Source: Phialophora verrucosa
Lineage: Eukaryota; Ascomycota; Eurotiomycetes; Chaetothyriales; Herpotrichiellaceae
Direction: 5' to 3'
Length of the DNA stretch: 64,000 nucleotides
Assembly: GCA_002099365.1 (NCBI GenBank)
Contig: MSED01000015.1
Coordinates: forward strand, 3,286,001-3,350,000
How positions within the stretch are numbered: the stretch's first letter is position 1; each line of letters begins with the position of its first letter. This document shows positions 54,810 to 64,000 of the stretch, piece by piece. The notes below the pieces were generated by a model. That model was not told the DNA's origin. It searched no databases and saw only the letters and a list, made by a program, of their open reading frames with translations. Both the position numbers and the translations under genes were made by a program.

Positions 54810-56697
54810 CTACTTCTGAAACTCGCCCATTCCTTCCATGTTAAACTCTTTGATCTGAGTCTCAATCGACATGGTAGCAGTGAATGCTTCTTTCAACTCT
54901 TTCGATTTTTCAAGAGACGCCGGCGTGGGAGTCGCAATATGTCCCGTAACTAGCTTGAGAACTTTCTCAGCTTCATCTCGGCTGGCTACAACATCAGTCC
55001 TCCAAGCAACGTGTTCGTCTGGTCGAACCAGCACCAAACCTCTTTGGTATAGGGATTTTGCCAACTCCTCTCCAGAGAGGTCGGCCACAGTGAGAGGGAT
55101 TTTCAAGGCCCTCGCAGCATCTTCCATAACTATGACACTTTGACGATCCACGTTGAAAACCAAGAGGGTCCAGTCTTGCCCAAGTTTATCGAAGATTGGG
55201 GTGCCATCCGACAGGAAAACATGGGGAGGGCGTGACCCTGGGAATGTTGTCGGGGTATAATGCTTCGGAGAGAATTCTGGTATGGGGCCGTCGTCGGGAC
55301 TGATGACCGACGAGCTGTATCGATACCCCATCTCAATACCCAAATCCAGGTTCTCACCATTGTGAACCCGATAATAATCGTTGATATATTGTCGTAATTG
55401 ACGACCTTCTTCGGTCTGCGCGTCAAGGCGGTGGCAATCTCCATCCTGGAGAATTTTGCCAATATTCTGATGGACTTCCCAGTGAACACCAGATCGATCA
55501 ATAGTCCGAAGCGAGACAGGACGTCGTTCTTGCTCGTAGGAATTGAGAAGTCCCTTGCCGGCGTATTTAGTGACGGCGGCTAACTTCCATCCAATATCAT
55601 ATGCATCTGCAATACCGGTATTCATGCCATATCCGCCAGTAGGGATGTTCTGGTGTGCAGCGTCGCCTGCAAGGAACACTCTTTGCTTCGGTCCTGCCCA
55701 AGACCGTGCTATTGCGATGTTTGGGCGCCATGTGGATCGAACAAGGATTTCGTCAATGTCTATCTCATATTTCCCATTCATCCCGCCCAGCACCCTGTAG
55801 ATGGTCTCCTTGGAGTCATAGTTCGAAGGATCTTCCTCGAGAGAAGTGAATAAATGAGTTGTCCAAGTATCCACCTCATCCTGGGCGATGCAAGTTCCGC
55901 CAAATACGCCAGGCTCCATAAGCATGAAGAGGTGCCAGAACTGACCATGTTTCTGCAATCTCGTCAAATCTTTGGACTTGAAATGGATGAGTAGTGCGTG
56001 GGCTGGACTGTGGAGATGTGTTGTCAGTAATGAGAGCCTTGTGGCACAAGGGAGGTGATGAGGCTCACATTGGGCCTCCATCAAGAGGAATCTCCAAGCT
56101 CTTCCTCACTCGACTCGAGGCACCATCGCACCCGACCAGGTAATCAGCTACAATCTCTACTTGTTCGTTTTTGAGCTGATTAGTGAAAATCGCGCTAGCT
56201 TGGTCGTCCTCCTCAGCTGCGGACTCCAGCTTCCACCCAAAGCGAACGTCGATCAACGGGTCCTTATCGCAGAGGGATTTGAGCCACTTCTCGAATATGG
56301 CCTGCGATAGCCTCTGCCATGGCTCAAGGGGTTGAGTTCCGTCGTTGTGCTCCTTGATATGTTTTCGGAACTTATCGACACCGGGGTGGTCCCATTTCGT
56401 AACCGGTCTATCCTTGCCTAGTCCTGTAGAAAATATGACCGGCTGGTCGATGTGAGATGGTACGCCTTGCGCACGAAGGTCATCTGCCAGACCAAGTCTG
56501 CGAAATATCTCCATCGATCGGGGGTTGGTAAGGTCCATCTTTGGCCATTTCGTAGTTGAGAAATTACGCTCACAAAGAACGGAGCGAACTCCATAGTGAG
56601 AGAGGACCTTTGAGAGGAGCAGCCCTACTGGACCTCCTCCAGCAATGAGGACAGTGTCCTTCTCGAGTCTTTCCTGTCTTGGAGCGAAAGAACCCAT
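54810..56697 (-). CDS. FAD-dependent aromatic hydroxylase (PheA/TfdB type)
   Basis: Two exons on the complement, 56697-56069 and 56007-54810, encode 608 aa from an internal ATG. The FAD motif VLIAGGGPVGLLLS lies at residues 16-29, then the DG motif VGCDGASSRVRKSL and the ribityl-binding FLAGDAAHQNIPTGGYGMNTGIADAYDIGWKL. The last ~180 residues form a thioredoxin-like C-terminal domain, as in phenol hydroxylase and chlorophenol monooxygenase (TfdB). Such enzymes add a hydroxyl ortho to an existing one, giving catechols or hydroquinones. The 61-nt intron (GTGAGC..CCACAG) restores DGGPIPAHALLI. It begins a run of catabolic-looking genes to the right edge and could supply their first step. Confidence 0.9.
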
Positions 56698-57081
56698 TGT
56701 CGCTCTTCGAGGTTTAGTTGCCACAAGGAAGTCTTGAGGGTCAGTCGAAGAATGCCCGCAGGAGTTTTCACCTCAATTTCCGGCAACAAGTAACTCCGAT
56801 TAGATTTGCATTATATTTCAAGCCGAGCCCATGAGACGAAAGAACCTACAGGCCTAGTTCTAGGCAAGCCTAGTTCCAGAAAAGTTCGGGCTGATACCTA
56901 GCATCGTGGCCGGCGAGCACCCGTCCAGCCAATTCCCTGACTTGGAAACTTGTAGCCGATGGTCTCTAAGCTGTGAGACCGGATCGGCGTATTTTCAATT
57001 GCAGCTCGCACCGGCAGACTTCTACGACACGAGCATATTTTCACGTTCGCCTTAAAAATGAAGACTCTCAAGGAGAAGGCG
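56698..57081. other. Gap upstream of the FAD hydroxylase
   Basis: Probably its promoter. No gene is seen. Confidence 0.4.
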
Positions 57082-57495
57082 CTAGGATCCCAACTCCCAG
57101 AAACCATGCTGTAGTTGCTTTGCAAGCCTCTTATCATTCTCTAGTCTAAATCCTTGCTCATCAAAGTAAGTGACACGCACTCTAGTCCAGAATGGTTCGG
57201 AGTTTGGCGGATCGGGCGCCACGTCAAGTCGAGGGGAGACACAGGAAATGCTACCTTGGCCCAGTTCTGATGGGGATCTCGGATCAGGGTCTATCAACAG
57301 GTAGAGATCCTCATAAAAGTACGCAGGGTATGAGCTAGATTTACTGTATTTCGATAGTGTGGCTTCATTGCTCAGATGTGATAATACATTCGACTCGCCG
57401 CTCAGCCGCCGCTCGGCAGTGCTGATGGATTGTCGTATCAATAAAGATCCATACCAAAAGAGTAGCCCCAGCACCCACAGTTTTGAGGATCTCAT
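57082..57495 (-). CDS. Small membrane-anchored protein of unknown function
   Basis: A single frame from ATG 57495 encodes 137 aa. It begins with an N-terminal hydrophobic segment (LWVLGLLFWYGSLLI, ~6-20) that could be a signal anchor. A soluble part follows with SYPAYFYEDLYLLIDPDPR and RVRVTYFDEQGFRLENDKRLA. Aromatic and acidic content is protein-like. It lies between the FAD hydroxylase and SnoaL genes in the same orientation, so it may belong to the cluster. I do not recognise the family, and exons could be missing. Confidence 0.4.
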   Translation of the reverse strand: MRSSKLWVLGLLFWYGSLLIRQSISTAERRLSGESNVLSHLSNEATLSKYSKSSSYPAYFYEDLYLLIDPDPRSPSELGQGSISCVSPRLDVAPDPPNSEPFWTRVRVTYFDEQGFRLENDKRLAKQLQHGFWELGS

Positions 57496-57584
57496 CGCAG
57501 AAACTATTCAACTATTATTCTTGAGGTGACTGGAGAGCCTTCATTAATTTAGAAGAGTCCTATTTCATGTAAGCTTGTTGGTAC

Positions 57585-58088
57585 TCAGTGCGGTCGTGGA
57601 TTCGAAGGACGTACTCCCCACATGTCGTAGGCCTTGAGACGCGGTGATTCCGTCTGGGGATTCAAGATCTCAAAACGGCACACGAATTCGGATTCGACAT
57701 GGTTCCCGTTTTTCAAATCCACGGCGGCTCTCCCAATGCAGAGAAGGTCGTCTGCATTGTCGTTGCTGGAGTAGACCTTGAGGATGACGTGTTCCCTGGT
57801 TTTGAAAGCCTCCCATGCCCCGTCGCGACTGTGGCGGAGTTCTTCTCAAAGAGTTAGGTCTGTTTTCTCTGTGAACAAAAGCCTTACGAGATGCGTACGT
57901 TCCTCTCCCTGGAAAATTCCTGTCCCTAGCCGTGCGTGTCCGTTGGGATCAAAGACCTTCGTTACTAAAAGATCACCAACTTCAGGACTATCGTCGTCCA
58001 TCAAGGAGAAAAATCTGTCCAAAAGTTCTTTGACAGCATCTGGTATTGCAGTGCTTGGCCACTCGGTCCCTGCTGTGTTATAACCCAT
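57585..58088 (-). CDS. SnoaL-like protein
   Basis: Two exons on the complement, 58088-57899 and 57841-57585, encode 148 aa. The 57-nt intron (GTACGC..GAGAAG, branch CCTAAC) restores GEEQLRHSRDGAWEAFKTREH. The NTF2/SnoaL-like alpha+beta barrel pattern is visible: DAVKELLDRFFSLMDDD, EVGDLLVTKVF, HVILKVYSSNDNADDL and FVCRFEIL. Members include polyketide cyclases, ketosteroid isomerases and ring-modifying enzymes, as well as many of unknown activity. It is divergent from the VOC dioxygenase gene, 540 bases apart. The last ~10 residues may instead be spliced differently (a GTACGT site lies inside them). Confidence 0.75.
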
Positions 58089-58628
58089 GATATGATTGTC
58101 TTCTGAACTTGGACCTCAATGAATGCTTGTTTTTGATAGACACAGCTGTCCTGGAGTTCGTCTAGCGGAGAAAGACGTCAGAGCAGCACACAATATCGTA
58201 GTGCACTTCTCAAAGCGTCTCACGCGTGATTCAAGACTCAGCCTTGGTTGTCTTGCAACTTCCAACCGGCTGAAACACGTCAGAATTCGCTCATTCCGGC
58301 CAAACCTCCCCGAAATAGTCCGCAAAAGCCGGTGACCGGCCCGAGAAACATTCATCAATCCGGGATTGGTTTGGCTTGGATTTGACGTCCTCCGAGGTAT
58401 GGTGGTCTGAGAGTAGGCTGACAATGCTCATTTTATAAGCTACGCTGTTCAATATTCCGGTCTTAATTTGCAAAATGGTCTTTGGCGACTTTGGGTTATT
58501 CCGTCACCTCCCGCACTATTTACACGTTTTAAACGTGACATTTGAAACTTAGCCTTAAAACGATCTTTGTAGTTGGGGATTACTCCAGAATCAACACGGT
58601 CCAGGCTATTGAAAACTAGCATCTCAAC
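58089..58628. promoter_or_regulatory. Divergent promoter region between SnoaL-like and VOC genes
   Basis: 540 bases separate the two divergent start codons. Head-to-head placement suggests shared control. No motif is clear enough to name. Confidence 0.4.
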
Positions 58629-59213
58629 ATGGTTGCCAAATCAGATCAGCAGAATGGGACTGTTACACGGCCTTCCAAACTTGCCCACGTTGTTCTGAAA
58701 ACAAGCAAATTCAAGGAAATGGTCAAGTTCTACCAAGACTTCCTCGGAGCAGAAGTCGTTTACGGAGACGAGAACCTGGCTTTCATGACGTATGACGACG
58801 AGCACCATCGCTTAGCCCTTGTTTCTGTTCCTGGGCTGAAAGCGAAAGATAAAGAAGCATGCGGCTTGGACCACATTGCATTTTCCTTCGACAGCTTGGC
58901 CGATCTTCTGCGCTCATATCAAGAACGGAAAGCGAGAGGCATCGAGCCTATGTGGCCAGTAAACCATGGACCAACCACTTCGATCTATTACAGAGACCCA
59001 GACGGAAACAAGTTGGAGACTCAGGTGGATAATTTCGAAAATCCAGACGACGCCACCACGTTCATGAACACGCAAGACTTCAGAGAAAACCCAATTGGTA
59101 CAGACTTTGACCCAGACGACTACATCCGAAGGTTGGCGGCGGGTGAGGATGAGAGAGTCCTTATGAAGAGAATCGAGCATGGTCCACGCACAGAAATCCC
59201 TAGTTTTGCTTGA
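58629..59213 (+). CDS. VOC-fold protein, extradiol dioxygenase-like
   Basis: A single exon encodes 194 aa. Two beta-alpha-beta-beta-beta modules of the glyoxalase/extradiol dioxygenase (VOC) fold are visible. The first starts SKLAHVVLKTSKFKEMVKFY, and the second starts CGLDHIAFSF and continues to YYRDPDGNKLETQ. The likely metal ligands are His20, His82 and Glu130, the two-His-one-Glu triad of type I extradiol dioxygenases. Fungal relatives are often named biphenyl-2,3-diol 1,2-dioxygenase-like. Ring cleavage of a catechol made by the neighbouring hydroxylase is a reasonable guess, but glyoxalase or isomerase activity is equally possible within the fold. The C-terminus is acidic. Confidence 0.87.
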   Translation: MVAKSDQQNGTVTRPSKLAHVVLKTSKFKEMVKFYQDFLGAEVVYGDENLAFMTYDDEHHRLALVSVPGLKAKDKEACGLDHIAFSFDSLADLLRSYQERKARGIEPMWPVNHGPTTSIYYRDPDGNKLETQVDNFENPDDATTFMNTQDFRENPIGTDFDPDDYIRRLAAGEDERVLMKRIEHGPRTEIPSFA

Positions 59214-59686
59214 GTCAGTGTACCGAAGCATAGTTTTCTAAGCATGTGGTTATAGTTGTCTAAATTGTTCTCTCCAATACCTGAGGGGCTTCACTTCCCC
59301 TTGGTGGTAGTTGATGGAGCACTTTGAAATCGTCTGTATCACCCGATGTGCTGGATCAAAGGCTGGTCCAAGCCTGAAGAATTATCTTGTACTCCGTATG
59401 TGAGAACACGTGCGAATTCCTGTAGTTCTCAGTTGGGTGTTCGTGATTGGTGTCGTGGCTACCAAGGCTGCCAACATTTCCACGCGCAGCGAGCATAACC
59501 CCGGACAGAGCCCGGCGCCGATTTGCCCGGCCGGAGGGTAGGCTCACTAAATTATTATAGGCCGAAAACGGGATCAATGGTGACAAAAGCTTTTCCCTTA
59601 TGGCTCGAACTTTTGCGATTAATGCATACCTTTTTTCATGCGTCTCCATACGCACTCTCGACAGTACAAAAGCGAACAAGTCAGGT
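59214..59686. other. Gap upstream of the MFS transporter
   Basis: 473 bases between two plus-strand genes, probably the transporter's promoter. No gene is seen. Confidence 0.4.
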
Positions 59687-61608
59687 ATGGCACAGCCCAA
59701 GGGTGACGTTCAGCACGCAGAGCTGGAGGGGCAACCCAAGCACACGCTGGAGATTGTTGATCCGATGTGCAAGGATGACGAGCGCGTACCAGAAGCTCGA
59801 GGACGGGAACTTGCTGTTGTCCCCTGGACCTACTGGATCAGTCCCAATTTTCTCGGAACCTATCTTGCTATCGGTTTCGGGTTCATGGCAGCAACGTAGG
59901 AGTTCCCTCTTGGCCTCTTTATGGAGCATTCCCTATTCCGTCATAGTCGAAACACCTGCTAACAACCTTGTGTTCAGTGGTTCTTTTGCGATGATTGCGC
60001 CCTTGCTTTCGTTCATTAATGACGACATTGGTCCTTCCCCCAACATATCGTGGGTAGCGTTGGTGAATCTCCTTGGTCAATCTGCCATTTTTCTGGCCGT
60101 GGGCCGTCTTTCAGATATCTTCGGCCGGAGATGGTTTTTTGTCACCGGCTCAGCAATTGGCATCGTCGGCAGCGTTTTCGCTTCGATTGCTCAGACCGTC
60201 GAGCAGCTGATTGGCGCTGGCGTGTTCCTCGGCCTTGCAGCTGGCTTTCAAATCTCTTTCTTCTGGGTTGTGGCCGAGATCGTGCCCATGAAGTGGAGAT
60301 ACATTGCCGTTTCAGGAATCTACATTTTCGGCCTGCCACTGAATGCCCTGGCGCCTAAGGTCGCCCTTGCTTTTCAGTAAGTCTAGTCTACGTCTTTGTG
60401 GATAGTTATTCAGAAAATGCTAACAAGTCAATAGGACAGGTACTCAAGTCAAATGGCGAGGCTGCTATTACTTATTGATTGCAATTAACACCGTCTCGAC
60501 CCTTTTTTGGCTCGCCTTTTATCACCCCCCAACCTTCCGGATGCTGCACCGGCGAACTGTTGCAAGAGAGTTTATTCGAAATTTTGACTGGATCGGCCTA
60601 GTTCTCTACTCCGGTAGTCTTTTGATCCTTCTCATGGGACTACAATGGGGAGGGTCACTATATCCCTGGCAGAGTGGACCTGTCATCGGCACGATCGTCG
60701 GGGGCGTCGTTGGCCTCGCCGTCTTCATCATATGGGAGGCGCATCTTCCTTTTAAATCTACGGAAAAGTATCTCCCGTTGCATCTATTCCGGAATTTTCG
60801 GTTTCAGGTCGCCGTTTGGTTAACCGTGATTGGCGGAATACCATATTTTGCGTACAGCATTATCTGGCCAACTGCGATTAACACCATATACACTGGACTT
60901 TCTGACAATCGAAGAAGCACTCTCACATGTATTGTTCCGATAGGCTTCGTTCTAGGCCAGTTAGTTGGAGGAACGATTTCGACTTTTATTGGACCGAAAC
61001 CCGGCATCATTATTTGTATGTATGTTGCCGGGCCACTTCTCTGTGCTGTCGCCGCAAACCCTCTTAATCTAGACCTAACAATGGGTCTATTATTAACGGG
61101 CTGCCTCATCCTAGGCATGATGGATGTTCAGGCTATTACGCTCACTACGTTCCCTCTACGAACACAAGAAGAAATCGGTACTGCCGGCGGCTTTTCCGGC
61201 ACAGCTCGTGCATTTGGTGCGGTCGTCGCGCTGGCTATATTTCAAGCTATATTGACAGGCAGACTGGAAGTCACAATCCCTAAGTACACCATTCCGGCGG
61301 CCACTGATGCTGGACTACCACTGTCCTCTGTTCCCGCCCTTCTTTTTGGTCTAGCCAGCCATACTACTCTCAACGCCACAACCGTTCCCGGCCTCAACCA
61401 GACTATCCTCAGTGCTGCCTCCAAAGCGTATCGTTTCGCCAACGCCGAGGCCTACAAAACCGTTTTCTTCGCTACATTTGCTTTTATCGGTACTGGCTTG
61501 GTTTTATGCTGGTTTGTCCCCACCATTGATGACAAGAAGCAGGATTTTGTGGCAACACATCTCCATAGAAGCGCGGAAGAGAACGCCCTGGAAGACGAAC
61601 AAGGATAA
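59687..61608 (+). CDS. MFS transporter, TRI12-type (14 helices)
   Basis: Three exons (59687-59895, 59978-60376, 60435-61608) encode 593 aa. Introns of 82 and 58 nt keep GFMAAT-GSFAMIAPLL and ALAFQTGTQVKWRG in frame. The N-terminus is acidic and cytosolic. Signature motifs of the TRI12/siderophore drug-proton antiporter subfamily include YLAIGFGFM, VGRLSDIFGRRWFFVTGSAIG (motif A) and VNLLGQSAIFLAVG. About 14 hydrophobic segments can be counted. Members export toxins, siderophores or drugs. In this cluster it probably moves the aromatic substrate or product across the plasma membrane; direction is unknown. Confidence 0.92.
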
Positions 61609-62228
61609 GAAAATGAAATAAGGCGGAAGATCAGTTTCTTCGATGGGTTCGACACTTTTTGAGAACAAGCTCTAGTTATAGTAGCTTGCGCTCAAGATGG
61701 GCCCTAAGTGGTTATTATGAAGTCGGGCCACCTCAACGAAACTCCTGATTGACAGATGGAATGGAACGATACTTAATAAAAGTGTGCTGCCACTCTAACC
61801 AGTGTTTTTCTGACTATACGTTAATCGTGGCGAGCCATTCGACATTTGCAAGTAAAGGGTCGCAGAGTCGGGTAGATACAATCGAGAAATGCTAGGATAT
61901 CCATCTCTTCCTAACAATCTATGCATTGATTGTATTACAAGCATCTCGATCAGTGGCTGTGATGGTATCCGTTGTAATTACCCCTCATTCCATTTAAGCC
62001 TTCGGAAAAAGCGTCTCAGAGAAGAGTGTGGAAAATGATATAACAGGTGTGCAACCAGCCTCAATTACAGCCAGGTCCTGGCACATGGATCTAGAGCTGT
62101 CTCGTCAACCCACAAAATGTGGTGTTATCGTTCCTTATTTCGCCTCAAGAGCGTAATGCCTCAAACCTGTATTAGCGGTCAATTTGTATCTGTCGAGTAG
62201 ACCTTTCCCAGAACTGCCTGCATGTTTC
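61609..62228. other. Convergent intergenic region
   Basis: It lies between the 3' ends of the MFS gene (plus) and the SDR gene (minus), with no supported gene. Confidence 0.45.
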
Positions 62229-63030
62229 TTAATGGCAGATCTCACCACCATCCACAGTAATTACTTGTCCTGTGATGAAGGATGCAGTCTTTCCCAACAG
62301 AAACAAATAAGCGTCGGCCAACTCATGAGCTTGGCCAATACGTGCCATTGCGATTCTCGTAGGAATTGTCTCTTCGAGATCCTTGACGACGGTAAATGCA
62401 TGTCGCGTAATGGCAGAGTCGGTGCATCCTGTACAGTCGTCAGAGCCTCATCCTCTGTCTTCCGGGGAGAGTTCGTCTTTTACCGGGTGCCACCGCATTG
62501 ACACGGACTCCATACTTTGCCCAGCCTTTGCCCCAAGATCTGGTCAAGCCCACCACCCCGTGTTTAGCAGCACAGTACGCCGCAATTCCTGCAATTCCCC
62601 CTAACCCGGCGAGGCTCGCGGTATTCACGATAGCAGCATCCCCTCCACCCTGGGCTTTGAACTGAGCAAAAGCTTCGGTGCCACAGTTCCACACGCCATC
62701 AAGACAGACAGACAGCACGCGACGATATAGCTCATCGCTTGCTACGTCTCCTTCAAGGGGGGCTATTCCGGCATTGGCAACCATTCCATCCAGTCTTCCG
62801 AACTTGGCAACAGTCTCTGCAACCCAGTCATGTACAGCCGATCTGGAGGTCACGTCCACTCTGGAGAAGATCAAGTCTGGGATGTTCTTCAACTCTTCTG
62901 GCTGTGGCGAGATGTCGGCTACGGAAACCTTAGCCTTCAGTAGAATCAACTTCTGGACGATGGCAAAACCGATGCCAGAGGCGCCGCCGGTCACGGCGAT
63001 GACTTTGCCTTGCAATGTGTTGTGTTCCAT
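62229..63030 (-). CDS. Short-chain dehydrogenase/reductase
   Basis: Two exons on the complement, 63030-62484 and 62428-62229, encode 248 aa, the classical SDR length. The cofactor motif TGGASGIG is at residues 14-21, NAGI at 86-89, and the catalytic Ser139, Tyr152 and Lys156 (AAYCAAKHG). The 55-nt intron follows VRVNAVAPG, and the second exon carries VITVDGGEICH. Without splicing the protein would lose the substrate-binding C-terminus. Asp39 at the end of beta-2 suggests NAD rather than NADP. It may dehydrogenate a ring-cleavage or diol intermediate in the cluster. It is divergent from the CMD-like gene with a 350-base promoter. Confidence 0.92.
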
Positions 63031-63380
63031 GACTCAGGCCGTGGTAGTCTGATTCTACTCATGGTTACTAGTTGGGCGTCATGAATCTGTTATACTTTCA
63101 AGTACAAGAGCTCCGAGATCGATCGTTCGAGACGCCAAACCCCGGGAATTGTTATGCAGCGCGCCCGGTGCCGGCGGCGGGGAGCGAAGAAATTCGCCGA
63201 CCTGGAGGGGTTGATGGCCGGGCTTTTGGCAGCCCGCCACGGGAGGGGCAACGTGACAGGATATAACCGCCACCCATAGATGGATCCCTGGAAGATGTCA
63301 TTTATCCGCAACCTCTTCTGCCGAGTTCGCCGTACCAAAAGGTCAAGATTTCCCGTAGCATCGCCACCGACGTCGCCATC
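63031..63380. promoter_or_regulatory. Divergent promoter region between SDR and CMD-like genes
   Basis: 350 bases with a GC-rich core (63155-63205) lie between divergent starts. Head-to-head placement suggests co-regulation. Confidence 0.4.
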
Positions 63381-64000
63381 ATGGGCAAGTTCGATCATTA
63401 CCGATTCAAGCCAATCCTCTCGAAAGATGTCGACCCGGCACTCCAAGCTGAAGAACAGAATTTGCAGAAGTTCCTGGCAGAATTCATAGGCGACACGTAA
63501 GATACACCCCAATGCTCTGTTCGTGCCCGTCGTCTTCTAAGCCCTACATTTGTAGATATCACTACCACGACCCTGAGTCACACGCAATGCTCGGGCCCTA
63601 CCCCGCTCTATTTCTACAGCCTGACATGTACAAAGCGTGGTCAGGCCTGACATTTGCGATGCTGGAGCGCCCTTTGGACCCTCACTATCGACAGATTGCG
63701 ATTCTGACGGTCCACGGTCACTTCAAGCAAGAGTTTGAGCTTTACGCCCATGCACGTCTGGCCCGAAAGATCTCAAAACTCACGGATGAGCAGATCGACG
63801 ATCTTATCCATGGCAGGCGACCGCAGGGTCTCGATGAGACCGGGTACCTTGTGCACGACGTTTCTAGAGAGCTGTCGCAAGGGGGCCGAGCACTGAGTGA
63901 CGACAAGTACGAAAAAATGGTCAAGGCGTTTGGGCAGGACAGTACCTTGATCTTGTTCCATTTCATCGCCTATTACTGCTATATGAACGTGTTCATGAAT
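63381..64000 (+). CDS. Carboxymuconolactone decarboxylase-like (AhpD fold) protein, 3' end off window
   Basis: Exons 63381-63496 and 63556 to the right edge; the gene is truncated by the window after about 187 codons. The 59-nt intron (GTAAGA..TTGTAG) restores GDTYHYHDPESHAML. The AhpD-like helical core is seen in PLDPHYRQIAILTVHGHFKQEFELYAHARLARKISKLTDEQIDDL, with the His/Glu pattern of carboxymuconolactone decarboxylases. In beta-ketoadipate pathways that family decarboxylates ring-cleavage lactones; other AhpD-fold members are peroxidases or unknown. No CxxC is seen, which argues against a peroxidase role. ATG 63381 is the first in frame. Confidence 0.85.

Overview
This is a gene-dense window from a filamentous ascomycete. 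The genes carry many short introns (about 43-90 nt; 196-265 nt in the uS8 gene) with GT..AG ends and fungal CTRAC branch points. The proteome is typically fungal: a Zn2Cys6 transcription factor, SPT20, a Peroxin-22-like protein, a TRI12-type MFS transporter and a family-62 mannosyltransferase. Protein content suggests a Eurotiomycete, perhaps a black yeast (Chaetothyriales); that placement is inference, since no search was run. No rRNA, tRNA, CRISPR or intact transposon was seen. Several starts use an internal ATG because the longest open frame begins at a non-ATG codon.

Left part (1-13 kb): the 5' end of an RS-rich splicing-factor-like gene, an unknown protein with a Cys-rich tail, an HEFGH zinc metallopeptidase broken from its C-terminal domain by a one-base frameshift, and a DUF202 membrane protein. 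Then come two 40S ribosomal genes in tandem (uS8 and eS25), a cytochrome-b5-like (MAPR) membrane protein, and a divergently transcribed Peroxin-22-like gene. The uS8 gene has a structured 5'-UTR intron and a coding intron with a hairpin, the same two-intron layout as yeast RPS22B.

Middle (13-48 kb): a Zn2Cys6 regulator sits beside a fumarate-reductase-type flavoprotein and a cytosine-deaminase-like amidohydrolase, possibly a small catabolic group. SAGA subunit SPT20 follows, then a 2.8 kb gap with repeats and a decayed regulator. A transcription-factor-like protein lies tail-to-tail with a CDF metal transporter. Next are a SulP sulfate permease, a small zinc-ribbon protein, a DUF2237 protein, a seven-exon salicylate-hydroxylase-like monooxygenase, an unknown acidic protein, fibrillarin (nop1) and sds22.

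Right part (47-64 kb): a broken ankyrin-like locus, Sec61 beta, a mannosyltransferase, then about 3.2 kb of gene-poor, partly AT-rich DNA. Beyond that is a dense run of metabolic genes: a phenol-hydroxylase-type FAD monooxygenase, a small membrane-anchored unknown, a SnoaL-like protein, a VOC/extradiol-dioxygenase-like protein, a TRI12-type MFS transporter, an SDR dehydrogenase and a carboxymuconolactone-decarboxylase-like protein running off the window. Together they look like an aromatic-ring hydroxylation and cleavage cluster with its own transporter. It is the most interesting system here.
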